From the NCBI RefSeq assembly GCF_034651555.1, contig NZ_JAYEEQ010000003.1:186001-250000 (forward strand): a stretch of 64,000 nt of DNA, given 5' to 3'. The notes beneath the pieces are model-generated. The model had not been told where the DNA came from. It worked only from the letters and a program-made list of their open reading frames with translations, and did no database searches. This DNA is from Aurantibrevibacter litoralis. Lineage in GTDB: Bacteria > Bacteroidota > Bacteroidia > Flavobacteriales > Flavobacteriaceae. Shown here one piece after another: positions 9,115-17,846 of the stretch. The position numbers and the translations under genes were made by a program. How positions within the stretch are numbered: the first letter of the stretch is position 1; the number at the start of each line of letters is the position of its first letter.

Positions 9115-9672
9115 ATGATAAAACCCGTAAAAGTATACGCATTAGTTCTTTCTGTAGTCATGGTTTTAGCTGCGTGTAATTTTAAAAAATCCGATGCCAC
9201 AAATGCGGTGGAAGCTACGCCTGAGAAAGTAGAAACAGCATTAAAAGAGGAATTAAAAAAGGCCCCTCAATTTGAGGTAACTACTATAACCGGGGCGCAG
9301 GTAAGTTTGAAACAATCTTTGGCGGAAAACAAACCTACGGTAGTTTACTTTACCGCATCTTGGTGCCCCATGTGTGCCAAAAATTGGCCGGCAATTTCCG
9401 CTGCTTATCCGGAATACAAAGACAAAGTAAACTTTGTGGCCATAAGTATAGATCCCACGGATGACAAAGAGGTCATGACTAATCTCGCCAAGGATAAGGC
9501 ATTCCAATTTCCGGTTGCTCCGGGAAACCCAAAAGTCATGTTAGATTTTGGTGTAGAGAGTCAAGCGACCACGGTTGGCATTAACAAAGAAGGGGATATT
9601 CTATTCCAAAAAAATAAAAGTACGCTTTCCGAGGAAGAATATCGCAAGCTATTTGAGCAGCTCTTAAATTAA
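9115..9672 (+). CDS. Redoxin/thioredoxin-fold lipoprotein
   Basis: A lipoprotein (VLAAC, Cys21) with a thioredoxin-like domain from about residue 52 to the end. The redox motif is WCPMC (Cys84, Cys87), followed by the expected helix and a TTVGINKEGDI segment where thioredoxins carry the cis-Pro loop; an evident cis-Pro is not conserved here. It resembles TlpA/ResA-type periplasmic reductases or peroxidase-like redoxins. The CcdA-like gene starts at the base after its stop codon, which suggests that electrons are passed across the membrane by CcdA to this lipoprotein. The target could be cytochrome c maturation, methionine sulfoxide or peroxide. Confidence 0.87.
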   Translation: MIKPVKVYALVLSVVMVLAACNFKKSDATNAVEATPEKVETALKEELKKAPQFEVTTITGAQVSLKQSLAENKPTVVYFTASWCPMCAKNWPAISAAYPEYKDKVNFVAISIDPTDDKEVMTNLAKDKAFQFPVAPGNPKVMLDFGVESQATTVGINKEGDILFQKNKSTLSEEEYRKLFEQLLN

Positions 9673-10344
9673 ATGGATTTTGTAGGCTTCTCATTTTTAC
9701 AAGGTGTGCTTGCTTTTTTTGCGCCCTGTGCCGTAGCATTATTACCCGGGTATATTCTCGCATTTATTTCGCGAAATACCACCGATGAATCCCAACTTTC
9801 CATCCGTTTATTGCGAGGGTTTAAATTGGCTTTTTTAAGTATTTTGGGCATACTTCTTATTTATTTGTTGGCGGGAGTCATGATTATAATGGCGGCGCAA
9901 ATACTTAAAGCCTATATGAAATGGATCACGGTAGGCATGGGACTTGTACTTATCATCTTAGGTGTTTTAATGCTTTTAGGTAAATCAATTTCATTCTCCT
10001 TGCAGCTTCAAAATTCGAATCCTAAAACCGAAGCTATCGAGGCTTTTTTATTCGGTATCGCCTATGCCATAGGGGCGTTAGGGTGTTTGTTCCCATTATT
10101 TCTTATTGTAGCTACTCAGGCGATGGCGGCAGATAGTAGTTTGGAGGGCGGTGCCTATATTCTTGCGTATTTTTCAGGGATAAGCGGCATGATGATACTC
10201 ACTATTTTATTAGCTATGTTTGCCAAGAATTTTCTACTGCGTTATTTAAGGAAAATACTGCCTTATATGGAACGGATTACCGCATTTTTACTTGTTCTGG
10301 CCGGTGTCTACGTAATTTACTATCAAACAGCCTTGTTTGTATAG
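9673..10344 (+). CDS. CcdA/DsbD-like transmembrane thiol-electron carrier
   Basis: A 223-residue membrane protein with about six transmembrane segments and two separated cysteines in the typical positions: Cys19 in FFAPCAVALLPGY and Cys138 in ALGCLFP. These are the redox pair of CcdA and of the DsbD membrane domain, which move reducing equivalents from cytosolic thioredoxin to extracytoplasmic acceptors. It begins immediately after the redoxin stop codon (TAA ATG), so the two are translationally linked. No DsbD alpha or gamma domain is fused; the upstream lipoprotein probably supplies the periplasmic domain in trans. Confidence 0.88.
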   Translation: MDFVGFSFLQGVLAFFAPCAVALLPGYILAFISRNTTDESQLSIRLLRGFKLAFLSILGILLIYLLAGVMIIMAAQILKAYMKWITVGMGLVLIILGVLMLLGKSISFSLQLQNSNPKTEAIEAFLFGIAYAIGALGCLFPLFLIVATQAMAADSSLEGGAYILAYFSGISGMMILTILLAMFAKNFLLRYLRKILPYMERITAFLLVLAGVYVIYYQTALFV

Positions 10345-10463
10345 ATTGCCGCACTAAAACGGACAAAATGGAGTGCTATTTTCCTTTAAATATCTGTTAA
10401 AGTAGATCGGGTCCTTAGCATTTTTAGTAACTTGCCTTAGGGATTAACAAAAGAAAAGATATC

Positions 10464-10718
10464 ATGACTGTATTGCTGTTTGGAATTACCAAGGATATCG
10501 TAGGAAGTTCCGCATTAACAATTCCTAAAGACAGTGTCTTTGCGCAAGGCGGAAAAAAAACCGTGGGCGATTTAAAGCGGTATTTAGGTGAAAAATACCC
10601 ACAATTATTACAACTTTCCTCTTTAGCCATTGCTGTGAATAGTGCGTATGCTACGGACGATAAAAAAATTGATACTTTTGATGAAATTGCCTTAATTCCG
10701 CCCGTAAGTGGAGGATAG
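10464..10718 (+). CDS. moaD: MoaD, small subunit of molybdopterin synthase
   Basis: An 84-residue beta-grasp protein ending in PPVSGG. The terminal Gly-Gly is adenylated by MoeB and converted to a thiocarboxylate that donates sulfur to precursor Z. It resembles ThiS as well, but the next gene is moaA, 17 bp away, and a MoeB-like E1 enzyme lies downstream, which settles the assignment. The large subunit gene moaE is not in this window. Confidence 0.9.
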   Translation: MTVLLFGITKDIVGSSALTIPKDSVFAQGGKKTVGDLKRYLGEKYPQLLQLSSLAIAVNSAYATDDKKIDTFDEIALIPPVSGG

Positions 10719-10735
10719 TAAAAACAGGTTAGAAG

Positions 10736-11719
10736 ATGCTTATAGACAATCACAATAGAATTATTAATTACCTGCGTTTGGCCGTTACAGATCGCTGTAA
10801 CCTGCGCTGCAATTATTGCATGCCTTCGGAAGGAATTGATTTTGTGAAAAACAACAAACTCTTTACCATAGCAGAACTTTGTAGGTTAAGTGAGATACTG
10901 GTGAGCCAAGGTATCGATAAAATTAGAATAACTGGAGGCGAGCCTTTTGTTCGTAAAGATTTGATGAAATTGCTACGACATTTGTCGCTATTAAAGGATC
11001 TTAAAGATATATCGATCACCACGAATGCCACATTAATTGGCGCCCACATCGATGAATTAAAGGCCTTAGGAATTCGGAATATTAATGTAAGTTTAGATGC
11101 AATCAACAGGGATACTTTTGAACGTATTACACGGCGAAACCAATACGATACGGTACACAATAATTTAATTCGATTAATCTCGGAGGGATTTAATGTGCGT
11201 ATCAATTTTATAGTGCTCCAAAATCAGAACATACAAGATATTATTCCCATTTTAGAATTGATGAAGCATTATCCGGTTTCGGTACGTTTTTTGGAAGAAA
11301 TGCCTTTTAACGGGGGTTCAAAAAAATTCAATACCATTCATTGGGACTATAAACGCATTTTGGAGCATATTGCATCTGCCTTTCCGGAAATTGAAAAGCT
11401 AGAATCTCCAAAAACATCAACCTCCATCAATTATAAAATAGAAGGTCATAGAAGTACCTTTGGTCTTATTCCTTCGTTTAGCCGTACGTTTTGTGGAAGC
11501 TGTAACCGACTCCGAATTTCTGCGACCGGAGATGTAATTACCTGTTTGTATGGCAAACCAACCTCTAATTTAAGGAGCATATTACGTGGAGGAGATTCCG
11601 AATCAAATATTAAGAACGCTATTTTAAAGGCTGTTGGAAGCAGAGCTAAGACAGGTTTTGAAGCACAAGAAAACTACGAAAATGTATTTAATAACTCCAT
11701 GACGTCTATAGGGGGCTAA
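10736..11719 (+). CDS. moaA: MoaA, GTP 3',8-cyclase
   Basis: A radical-SAM enzyme of 327 residues that performs the first step of molybdenum cofactor synthesis. The N-terminal iron-sulfur motif is CNLRCNYC (Cys21, Cys25, Cys28). The C-terminal cluster ligands specific to MoaA are Cys253, Cys256 and Cys270 (FCGSC ... ITC). The chain ends in Gly-Gly, the conserved tail that reaches the active site. In many genomes moaC follows; here it is missing from the cluster. Confidence 0.97.
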   Translation: MLIDNHNRIINYLRLAVTDRCNLRCNYCMPSEGIDFVKNNKLFTIAELCRLSEILVSQGIDKIRITGGEPFVRKDLMKLLRHLSLLKDLKDISITTNATLIGAHIDELKALGIRNINVSLDAINRDTFERITRRNQYDTVHNNLIRLISEGFNVRINFIVLQNQNIQDIIPILELMKHYPVSVRFLEEMPFNGGSKKFNTIHWDYKRILEHIASAFPEIEKLESPKTSTSINYKIEGHRSTFGLIPSFSRTFCGSCNRLRISATGDVITCLYGKPTSNLRSILRGGDSESNIKNAILKAVGSRAKTGFEAQENYENVFNNSMTSIGG

Positions 11720-11738
11720 AAAATGAGATGTAAAGGTG

Positions 11739-12332
11739 ATGAGTAGCGATAGATTATACGGATTGGTACTTTCTGGCGGTAAGAGTAGCAGAATGGGCAG
11801 CGACAAAAGTACCATTGCATACCATGGTATTCCGCAACGGGAACATTTATATCATTTATTGAACCAAGTGTGCGATAAAACATTTTTAAGTGTACGAACA
11901 GATCAAGTACAAGAACTGCCCAATGACATTCCTGTTATTGTAGATAAAAATGAATATAAAGGGCCTTACAATGGCCTTCTAAGTGCTCATTTAGATTATC
12001 CTGATGCAGCTTGGCTGGTTCTCGCATGTGATTTGCCCTTAATGGATTCAGCAGCTTTAGGACAGTTAATAGCGCATCGCGATCCCAAAAAAAAAGCGAC
12101 TGCATTTGCGACCCGTGAGAGTGGACTTCCCGAACCCTTATGTGCTATTTGGGAACCCGACGGGCTAAAAGATTCCTTCCTTTTTCTGAATAATGGTACG
12201 GTAACCTGTCCGAGGAAATTTTTAATAAATTCGGAAGTGGCATTGGTGTATCCCGTAAATGACAAAGTGTTGCTCAACGCCAATTCCAAAGAAGACTATG
12301 AGGAGGCTATTTCAAAATTGAATTCAAAATGA
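11739..12332 (+). CDS. mobA: MobA-like molybdopterin guanylyltransferase
   Basis: A 197-residue nucleotidyltransferase with the N-terminal NTP-binding loop LSGGKSSRMGSDKS and the metal-binding segment ACDLPLM. MobA joins GMP to molybdopterin for enzymes of the DMSO reductase family. I use the ATG at 11739; a GTG lies directly upstream in frame. The gene overlaps the next by 4 bp (ATGA). The pairing with a second, MocA-like transferase further down the cluster is notable because MocA makes the cytidine form. Confidence 0.88.
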   Translation: MSSDRLYGLVLSGGKSSRMGSDKSTIAYHGIPQREHLYHLLNQVCDKTFLSVRTDQVQELPNDIPVIVDKNEYKGPYNGLLSAHLDYPDAAWLVLACDLPLMDSAALGQLIAHRDPKKKATAFATRESGLPEPLCAIWEPDGLKDSFLFLNNGTVTCPRKFLINSEVALVYPVNDKVLLNANSKEDYEEAISKLNSK

Positions 12333-13399
12333 AAACCAATCGGTATATACGTCAGACGGTGCTGAAGGAATTCGGTGCTGATGCGCAACATAAATTGAGT
12401 GAATCCAAGGTTTTAGTAGTAGGTATTGGTGGACTTGGCATTCCGGTAGTGCAATACCTCAATGCTATGGGTGTAGGTACTTTAGGCCTCGTAGAACATG
12501 ATACTATTGACATCACAAATCTTCAGCGGCAAGTGTTGTACACCGAAGGGGATGTGGGAAAATCTAAACTGAAGGTGGCATTGTCCTTTTTAAAAGCGCA
12601 AAATACAACCACAATTTTTAAGCCTTATGAAGTCGCTCTAACCAAGGAAAATGCGCTCGACCTCATTGCTGAGTTTGATGTAGTGGTAGATGCTTCCGAT
12701 AATTTTGCCACTCGTTTTTTAATCAATGACGCATGCGTGATCCTTAAAAAGCCATTTGTATATGGGGCTTTGCACGCTTTTGAAGGTCAGGTAAGTGTGT
12801 TTAATTACAAAGACGGACCTACTTACCGTTGCTTGTTCCCGGAAATGCCCACACCCAATGAAATTCCCAATTGCAATGACAATGGTGTTTTAGGTGTAAT
12901 TCCCGGAATTATTGGTAATTTTCAGGCTTTAGAAGCGGTTAAAGTGCTTACAGGAGTAGGTGAGGTGTTGTCTGGTAAATTATTGCTATATAATGGATTA
13001 AATCAATCTATAGTTAAGATGTCATTTCCGGTAAAATCAGAAAATAAGACCATAAAGATTCTTCGAGATTTTTATGAATGGGGACATTGTTTTACGACGC
13101 AAGAGATACATGCGGGCGACTTTCAGAAGGAAATTCATGCCGGAAAATCATTTCAAATTCTGGATGTGCGCACCCCACAAGAGTTCGATACCTTTCATCT
13201 TCCAAACTCCATCAATATTCCGCTAAACGAATTGGAAAGACGCGTAAACGAAATCAACTTTATAGAACCTATTTATGCCGTCTGCCAGTCCGGAATTCGA
13301 AGTAAAGCAGCGGCAGGAGCGCTACAAAAAATTTCGGAAAGAGCCACTATTTACAACGTGGTTGGTGGTATTAACAAAATGACAGTTACTACGGCTTGA
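12329..13399 (+). CDS. moeB: MoeB/ThiF-type E1 enzyme fused to a rhodanese domain
   Basis: A 356-residue protein. Residues 1-245 form a ThiF/MoeB adenylyltransferase with the nucleotide-binding loop VGIGGLG; residues 260-355 are a rhodanese with active-site Cys in AVCQSGIRSK. This layout is like human MOCS3: activate the MoaD C-terminus and deliver sulfur. The first cysteine of the E. coli MoeB zinc motif CYRC is Thr here (TYRC), and no second CxxC pair is seen, so the structural zinc site appears to be lost. It could alternatively serve ThiS, but its place between mobA and moeA argues for MoaD. The start overlaps the mobA stop (ATGA). Confidence 0.9.
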   Translation: MKTNRYIRQTVLKEFGADAQHKLSESKVLVVGIGGLGIPVVQYLNAMGVGTLGLVEHDTIDITNLQRQVLYTEGDVGKSKLKVALSFLKAQNTTTIFKPYEVALTKENALDLIAEFDVVVDASDNFATRFLINDACVILKKPFVYGALHAFEGQVSVFNYKDGPTYRCLFPEMPTPNEIPNCNDNGVLGVIPGIIGNFQALEAVKVLTGVGEVLSGKLLLYNGLNQSIVKMSFPVKSENKTIKILRDFYEWGHCFTTQEIHAGDFQKEIHAGKSFQILDVRTPQEFDTFHLPNSINIPLNELERRVNEINFIEPIYAVCQSGIRSKAAAGALQKISERATIYNVVGGINKMTVTTA

Positions 13400-13523
13400 T
13401 ACGGAAAATAATTTATAACGTGATCCTCAACGTTTTGCCAAGGAGGTTTTATACCCGCTGTTTTTTTTGAAAAATTAAGAATTGAAAAGATGCAGTAGCA
13501 TGTATAAAAAATAAAAAAATGGT

Positions 13524-14723
13524 ATGATTACATTTGCTAAGGCCTATGACCATGTATTGGCTGCCCAAAGGCACTACGGCACAGAGGAAGTACCGTTGTT
13601 TAGGGCATTGGGTAGGGTGTTGGCAGAGCCTGTGTATGCCGATCGGGATTTTCCGCCGTTCGATAGAGCTACTAAAGACGGTATTGCCATTGCGTTTAAG
13701 GGCTTGCAACACGGCAGTCAATTTCGGATAGTTGGTGTTATAGCGGCCGGAACGGCACAAGGTGCGCTTAACAATATGGAATGCTGTTTGGAAATTATGA
13801 CCGGAGCAGTGCTGCCAAAAAATGCCGATACGGTAGTGATGTACGAAGATATTTCCATAGAAAATGATTCGGTTATCCTTCATAACATACCTGAAAAAGG
13901 AGCAAATGTGCATTACCAAGGTAGCGACACAAAAAAGGGAAGTGTTGTTTTAGAGGCAAACAGCAAAATTACAGCGGCGTCTATTGGAGTATTGGCAAGC
14001 GTGGGTAAAGCCTCGGTTTTGGTTAAAAAAGTACCGAAAATAACACTGGTTTCAACGGGAGATGAATTGGTAGAAGTGGATCAAATACCGCTGCCACACC
14101 AAATCCGAAAATCCAATGTACATTCCCTGTTTGCCTTGTTAGGCCATGAAGGGATTACGCCCAATTTGCGGCATATGCCAGATGACAAAGCAGTGCTGAG
14201 AAGGGAGCTTGCAGATGCCTTGCGTGAGTCGGACCTACTACTGCTAAGCGGAGGCGTGTCTAAGGGAAAATTCGATTTTATTCCAGAAATACTCTCGGAA
14301 TTGGAGGTTACAAAAATATTTCACGGCGTGTTGCAAAAGCCGGGGAAACCGTTTTGGTTTGGACACCATCAGGCTTCCGGAAAGTTAATTTTTTCGTTTC
14401 CGGGGAATCCCGTATCTACTTTTGTAAATTACCATGTTTATTTTAAAGATTGGCTCGCTACTTCCTTGGGATTAGCGGTTCCCAAAGGAACGGTAAAGTT
14501 AAGGGAAAGCGCAAAAGTTTCGGGTAGCTTAACACGTTTTATGGGGGTAAAAGTCCAATTGGAAGATGGCGTTTTGTGGGCATGGCCAATCAACGAAAAC
14601 GGTTCTGGCGATTTAACAAGTTTGGTATGGGTCGATGGTTTTGTAAGACTGTCGCCAAAGGAGGAAACGTATGATAAAGGCAGTGTGGTACCCTTTGTAC
14701 CTGTTATACCTAGTTTTAAATGA
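13524..14723 (+). CDS. moeA: MoeA, molybdopterin molybdenumtransferase
   Basis: A 399-residue protein with the MoeA domain order. Diagnostic segments are DRATKDGIAI near residue 52, a LEIMTGAVLP strand, the STGDELV turn of the MoCF-binding domain, SGGVSKGKFDF, and SFPGNPVST. It inserts molybdate into adenylated molybdopterin. A 124-bp gap separates it from the moeB-like gene, so it may start a second transcript. The next gene (xdhC) overlaps its stop by 4 bp. A separate mog/moaB adenylyltransferase is not in the window. Confidence 0.95.
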   Translation: MITFAKAYDHVLAAQRHYGTEEVPLFRALGRVLAEPVYADRDFPPFDRATKDGIAIAFKGLQHGSQFRIVGVIAAGTAQGALNNMECCLEIMTGAVLPKNADTVVMYEDISIENDSVILHNIPEKGANVHYQGSDTKKGSVVLEANSKITAASIGVLASVGKASVLVKKVPKITLVSTGDELVEVDQIPLPHQIRKSNVHSLFALLGHEGITPNLRHMPDDKAVLRRELADALRESDLLLLSGGVSKGKFDFIPEILSELEVTKIFHGVLQKPGKPFWFGHHQASGKLIFSFPGNPVSTFVNYHVYFKDWLATSLGLAVPKGTVKLRESAKVSGSLTRFMGVKVQLEDGVLWAWPINENGSGDLTSLVWVDGFVRLSPKEETYDKGSVVPFVPVIPSFK

Positions 14724-15730
14724 CACACGAGTTCAAAAAAATAGTACAAGCCTATGAAAAGGCTCTAAAAAATGGAAAATTTACCGTTTTGGCTACAGTG
14801 GTGCATCTGGAAGGTTCTTCGTATCGAAAACCGGGAGTACGCATGCTCATCCTAGAAGACGGTCACATGGTTGGTGCTGTAAGCGGAGGCTGCGTAGAAA
14901 AAGAAGTGTACCGCCAAGCCGCTAGTGTTTTTACGACAAAAAAACCGAAAATGATGACCTATGATGGACGGTATCGTTTGGGTTGCGAAGGCATCCTATA
15001 CATCCTGATAGAACCTTTTGCCCCGACATCGGATTTTTTAGAAATCTTTAAAAGAACCATGCAACATAGAGCCCATTTTACAATAGGCTCCTATTTTCAG
15101 CTACAGGAAGGTACCACGGATGGATTGGGTACGCATGTGCAATTTCAGGACAAAAGCATGCCTGTGCATCCGATGAATAAAAGACAAAGTGAACTACGCG
15201 TTTTTGAGGAACGCATGAAACCCTGTTATAAGCTAATGATCATTGGTACGGAACATGACGCAGTTCAGCTTTCTTCTTGTGCGGCCTTTATGGGTTGGGA
15301 AGTAGGTATTGTGGCTACCCCCATGGAGGCTAAAGAAGTAACGGATTTTATAGGGGCAGAAGAACTTATAACAGCATTACCTGAAGCCTTAGACTGTAGT
15401 GCTATAGACGCACAAACGGCCGTGGTAGTCATGACACATAGTTATGCAAAAGATTTAAAGTATATGTTGCAGTTGCGTGAGGCAAAACCGTTGTACCTCG
15501 GTCTTTTAGGACCTGCCAAACGTAGGGAAAAGATATTGGCCGCAATTATGGAGCACGACCCGGATGTAGCTCTAGAATTTGTGGAAAGCATTCACGGACC
15601 CGCCGGTATCAATATAGGGGCAGAGACGCCACAAGAAATAGCCATTGCTATTATAGCTGAGATCCTTTCCGTAATTCGGAAGCAAACCCCAATGATGCTT
15701 AAAGATAAAAAAGGCGGCATACATGATTAA
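14720..15730 (+). CDS. XdhC/CoxI-family molybdoenzyme maturation factor
   Basis: A 336-residue protein with an N-terminal XdhC_CoxI domain (GSSYRKPGVRM, then SGGCVEKEV near residue 55) and a C-terminal Rossmann-type XdhC_C domain (KLMIIGTEHDA; AVVVMTHSY; YLGLLGPAKRR). XdhC binds the cofactor and helps install the terminal sulfido ligand in xanthine-dehydrogenase-type enzymes. This gene overlaps moeA by 4 bp and precedes mocA by 12 bp. A molybdoenzyme of the xanthine oxidase family would be expected, and none is present in the window. Confidence 0.93.
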   Translation: MTHEFKKIVQAYEKALKNGKFTVLATVVHLEGSSYRKPGVRMLILEDGHMVGAVSGGCVEKEVYRQAASVFTTKKPKMMTYDGRYRLGCEGILYILIEPFAPTSDFLEIFKRTMQHRAHFTIGSYFQLQEGTTDGLGTHVQFQDKSMPVHPMNKRQSELRVFEERMKPCYKLMIIGTEHDAVQLSSCAAFMGWEVGIVATPMEAKEVTDFIGAEELITALPEALDCSAIDAQTAVVVMTHSYAKDLKYMLQLREAKPLYLGLLGPAKRREKILAAIMEHDPDVALEFVESIHGPAGINIGAETPQEIAIAIIAEILSVIRKQTPMMLKDKKGGIHD

Positions 15731-15742
15731 ATACAGCGCACA

Positions 15743-16351
15743 ATGAAGAAGTTCGTGATCCTCATTCTCGCTGCCGGGAATTCTTCTCGTATGGGAAGCG
15801 TCAAGCAATTGTTACCGTGGAAAAATGGCACCTTACTAGAAAACGCCATTCAGCAAGCTACGGCCTCGCATGCTAACGAGGTCATTGTGATTTTAGGAGC
15901 TCATGCCGAAAAAATTAAAAAAAATAAACCGATACACGGTGTAAAATACTTAGAGAACAAAAACTGGGCATCTGGTTTGGGCACTTCCATTGCCTTTGGA
16001 GTACAATATATTCAAAATCACCCAAACAAACCGAAAGGTGTGCTACTAATGCTTGCCGATCAACCGCTTGTAAATACTGCTTTTCTCAACGAAATGATGC
16101 TTCGTTTTGAAGAAGCTCCCAACAGCATTATAGCTACAAAATACAAGAACAGATATGGCGTGCCTGCCCTATTTAGTCCGGATTACTTTCGGGAATTGGC
16201 TATGTTGCATGATGATTTTGGCGCTAAAATGATTATAGAAAACTATAAAGACCGTATTTTAGCGATGAAATCCGCTGGAAAAACTGCAGATATTGATAGT
16301 CCGGAAGATTACGTGCGACTTAAAAATTATAATCTGAAAAATGAATCTTGA
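15743..16351 (+). CDS. mocA: MocA-like molybdenum cofactor cytidylyltransferase
   Basis: A 202-residue nucleotidyltransferase of the MobA-like superfamily. The N-terminal loop LAAGNSSRMGSVKQLLPW is typical of MocA (CTP-using) rather than MobA, and MLADQPLV is the metal-binding strand. It would make molybdopterin cytosine dinucleotide for xanthine-dehydrogenase-type enzymes, in agreement with the adjacent xdhC. It closes the molybdenum cofactor cluster; the next gene begins 26 bp later and is unrelated by sequence. Confidence 0.87.
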   Translation: MKKFVILILAAGNSSRMGSVKQLLPWKNGTLLENAIQQATASHANEVIVILGAHAEKIKKNKPIHGVKYLENKNWASGLGTSIAFGVQYIQNHPNKPKGVLLMLADQPLVNTAFLNEMMLRFEEAPNSIIATKYKNRYGVPALFSPDYFRELAMLHDDFGAKMIIENYKDRILAMKSAGKTADIDSPEDYVRLKNYNLKNES

Positions 16352-16377
16352 CAGAAAACCTTTAAAATTCTAAACGT

Positions 16378-17460
16378 ATGCGAAAAATTATGTTGTCTCT
16401 GGTACTTTGTGCCATAATCTTCTCTAGTTTGAAAGCACAAGAAATGAGTTTTGAAGATTACAACCCCAAATCTACCTTGGTTGTGCCAGCACATGAGGTA
16501 AAAAAAGCGAAATTTCCATTTATTGATGTACATAGTCATCAACGCAATATGGGGAGTCAGGACTTATCCCAATTAATTTCAGACATGGATAAACTGAACA
16601 TGGGGATTATGGTAAACCTCAGTGGCGGTTCCGGAGAGGCTATCAAAAGTGCAGTACAGAACATCAGTCAAAACTATCCTTCCAGATTTGTAGTTTTTGC
16701 GAACGTGCAATTTAATGGGGCTGGGGGTGCCCAATGGGCAGCAAAGGCTGTTGCACAACTTGAAGAAGACGTAAAAAATGGAGCAAAAGGGTTAAAAGTA
16801 TTCAAAGGTTTAGGACTTAGAGATACGGACGAAAATGGAAATCGTTTGGCTATAGATGATGTGCGGTTAGATCCTATTTGGAAAAAATGTGGGGAGTTGG
16901 GCATTCCGGTGCTTATACATGCTGCTGACCCTAAATCATTTTGGGACGATGTCAATGGCGACAATGAACGATGGTTAGAATTAAAAACAAGACCGGGGAG
17001 AAAAAGGAGCGATACCGATCCGGCACCCTGGCAACAAATTATATCGGAACAGCACCGCGTGTTTGCCAAGCATCCGAACACAAAATTTATAAATGCCCAC
17101 ATGGGGTGGTATGCCAATGATTTGGATACGTTAGGAAAATTAATGGACAAGTACCCCAACATGTCTGTAGGCATAGGAGCCATTATCGCTGAACTCGGAA
17201 GGCAACCGCGGCATGCCAGGCAATTTTTTATCACCTATCAAGACCGTATTTTGTTCGGAAAAGACAGTTGGATCCCGGAAGAATTTCCTACCTATTTCCG
17301 GGTGCTGGAAACGGCAGACGAATATTTTCCATATCATAAAAAGTACCATGCCTTTTGGGCTATGTATGGTTTAGATTTGCCAGATAATGTGCTAAGGAAG
17401 GTATATTATGAAAACGCATTAAAACTTATACCCGGACTGGATAAAAAGTTATTTGAATAG
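16378..17460 (+). CDS. Secreted amidohydrolase (Amidohydro_2 TIM barrel)
   Basis: A 360-residue protein with a signal peptide (cleavage near LKAQE, residue 21) and an amidohydrolase_2 barrel. Metal-site candidates are His52 and His54 in DVHSH, His181 in LIHAAD, a His in INAHMGW, and the Asp in LFGKDSW. Members include ACMSD-type decarboxylases and various hydrolases; the substrate cannot be read. The location 26 bp after mocA makes co-transcription possible, but a signal peptide and a general hydrolase fold do not tie it to cofactor synthesis. Confidence 0.85.
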   Translation: MRKIMLSLVLCAIIFSSLKAQEMSFEDYNPKSTLVVPAHEVKKAKFPFIDVHSHQRNMGSQDLSQLISDMDKLNMGIMVNLSGGSGEAIKSAVQNISQNYPSRFVVFANVQFNGAGGAQWAAKAVAQLEEDVKNGAKGLKVFKGLGLRDTDENGNRLAIDDVRLDPIWKKCGELGIPVLIHAADPKSFWDDVNGDNERWLELKTRPGRKRSDTDPAPWQQIISEQHRVFAKHPNTKFINAHMGWYANDLDTLGKLMDKYPNMSVGIGAIIAELGRQPRHARQFFITYQDRILFGKDSWIPEEFPTYFRVLETADEYFPYHKKYHAFWAMYGLDLPDNVLRKVYYENALKLIPGLDKKLFE

Positions 17461-17846
17461 TAAATGCCCAAAATAAGCTTACGGTTCAGTAGTGGACATT
17501 GGCTTTACATTTTTACCGTAATCCTGAAAAATACCACAGGAGTTCTCCTTTTTAATGAGTGATTTTTCTTTTTTCTTTTTTATCAACGATGCGATTTGCG
17601 GCGATAGAAACTGCATAGCTTTATACTTTTAAGGTTATATTCCTAACGATTTTACGGTGAAATTGTTATTTGGCAATCTGAAATTCAGGTTGCTTGTTAT
17701 AAATTTAACAAAAAACAGGATAGCATGTATACCTATAACCTGTGAAATTGAATTTTTAAGAATAGATTTTCTACTTCATCAAAAACCACTAGCTATTTTC
17801 TTTAAAAGTGTATCTTTAGAAGTAGTTAAATGAGAAACTGTTAAGA
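17461..17846. other. 386-bp intergenic stretch
   Basis: Holds one candidate small gene on the minus strand (17479-17616). The part 17617-17846 is AT-rich. TATCTTTA near 17810 is a possible weak -7 box for the gluconolactonase-like gene. No repeat or strong hairpin is seen. Confidence 0.5.
17479..17616 (-). CDS. Candidate 45-residue lysine-rich small protein
   Basis: An ATG-to-TAA frame of 45 codons. The peptide starts MQFLSPQIASLIKKKKEK and ends KPMSTTEP, with one Cys at residue 27. It has a plausible amphipathic basic N-terminal half, no signal peptide and no transmembrane helix. I do not recognise the family. Support is limited to the clean small frame in an otherwise empty 386-bp gap, the protein-like composition and the lack of a competing gene. 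No clear TAnnTTTG box lies upstream on this strand. It could be spurious, because the Lys run reflects an A-rich tract. Confidence 0.45.
   Translation of the reverse strand: MQFLSPQIASLIKKKKEKSLIKKENSCGIFQDYGKNVKPMSTTEP

Noticed and set aside
10345..10463. Possible molybdenum cofactor riboswitch before moaD
   Set aside because: The 119-bp gap shows no multi-stem structure of that class, and the class is not known from Bacteroidota.
16674..17234. A 186-codon minus-strand frame
   Set aside because: Antisense shadow of the amidohydrolase gene, whose catalytic motifs are clear.
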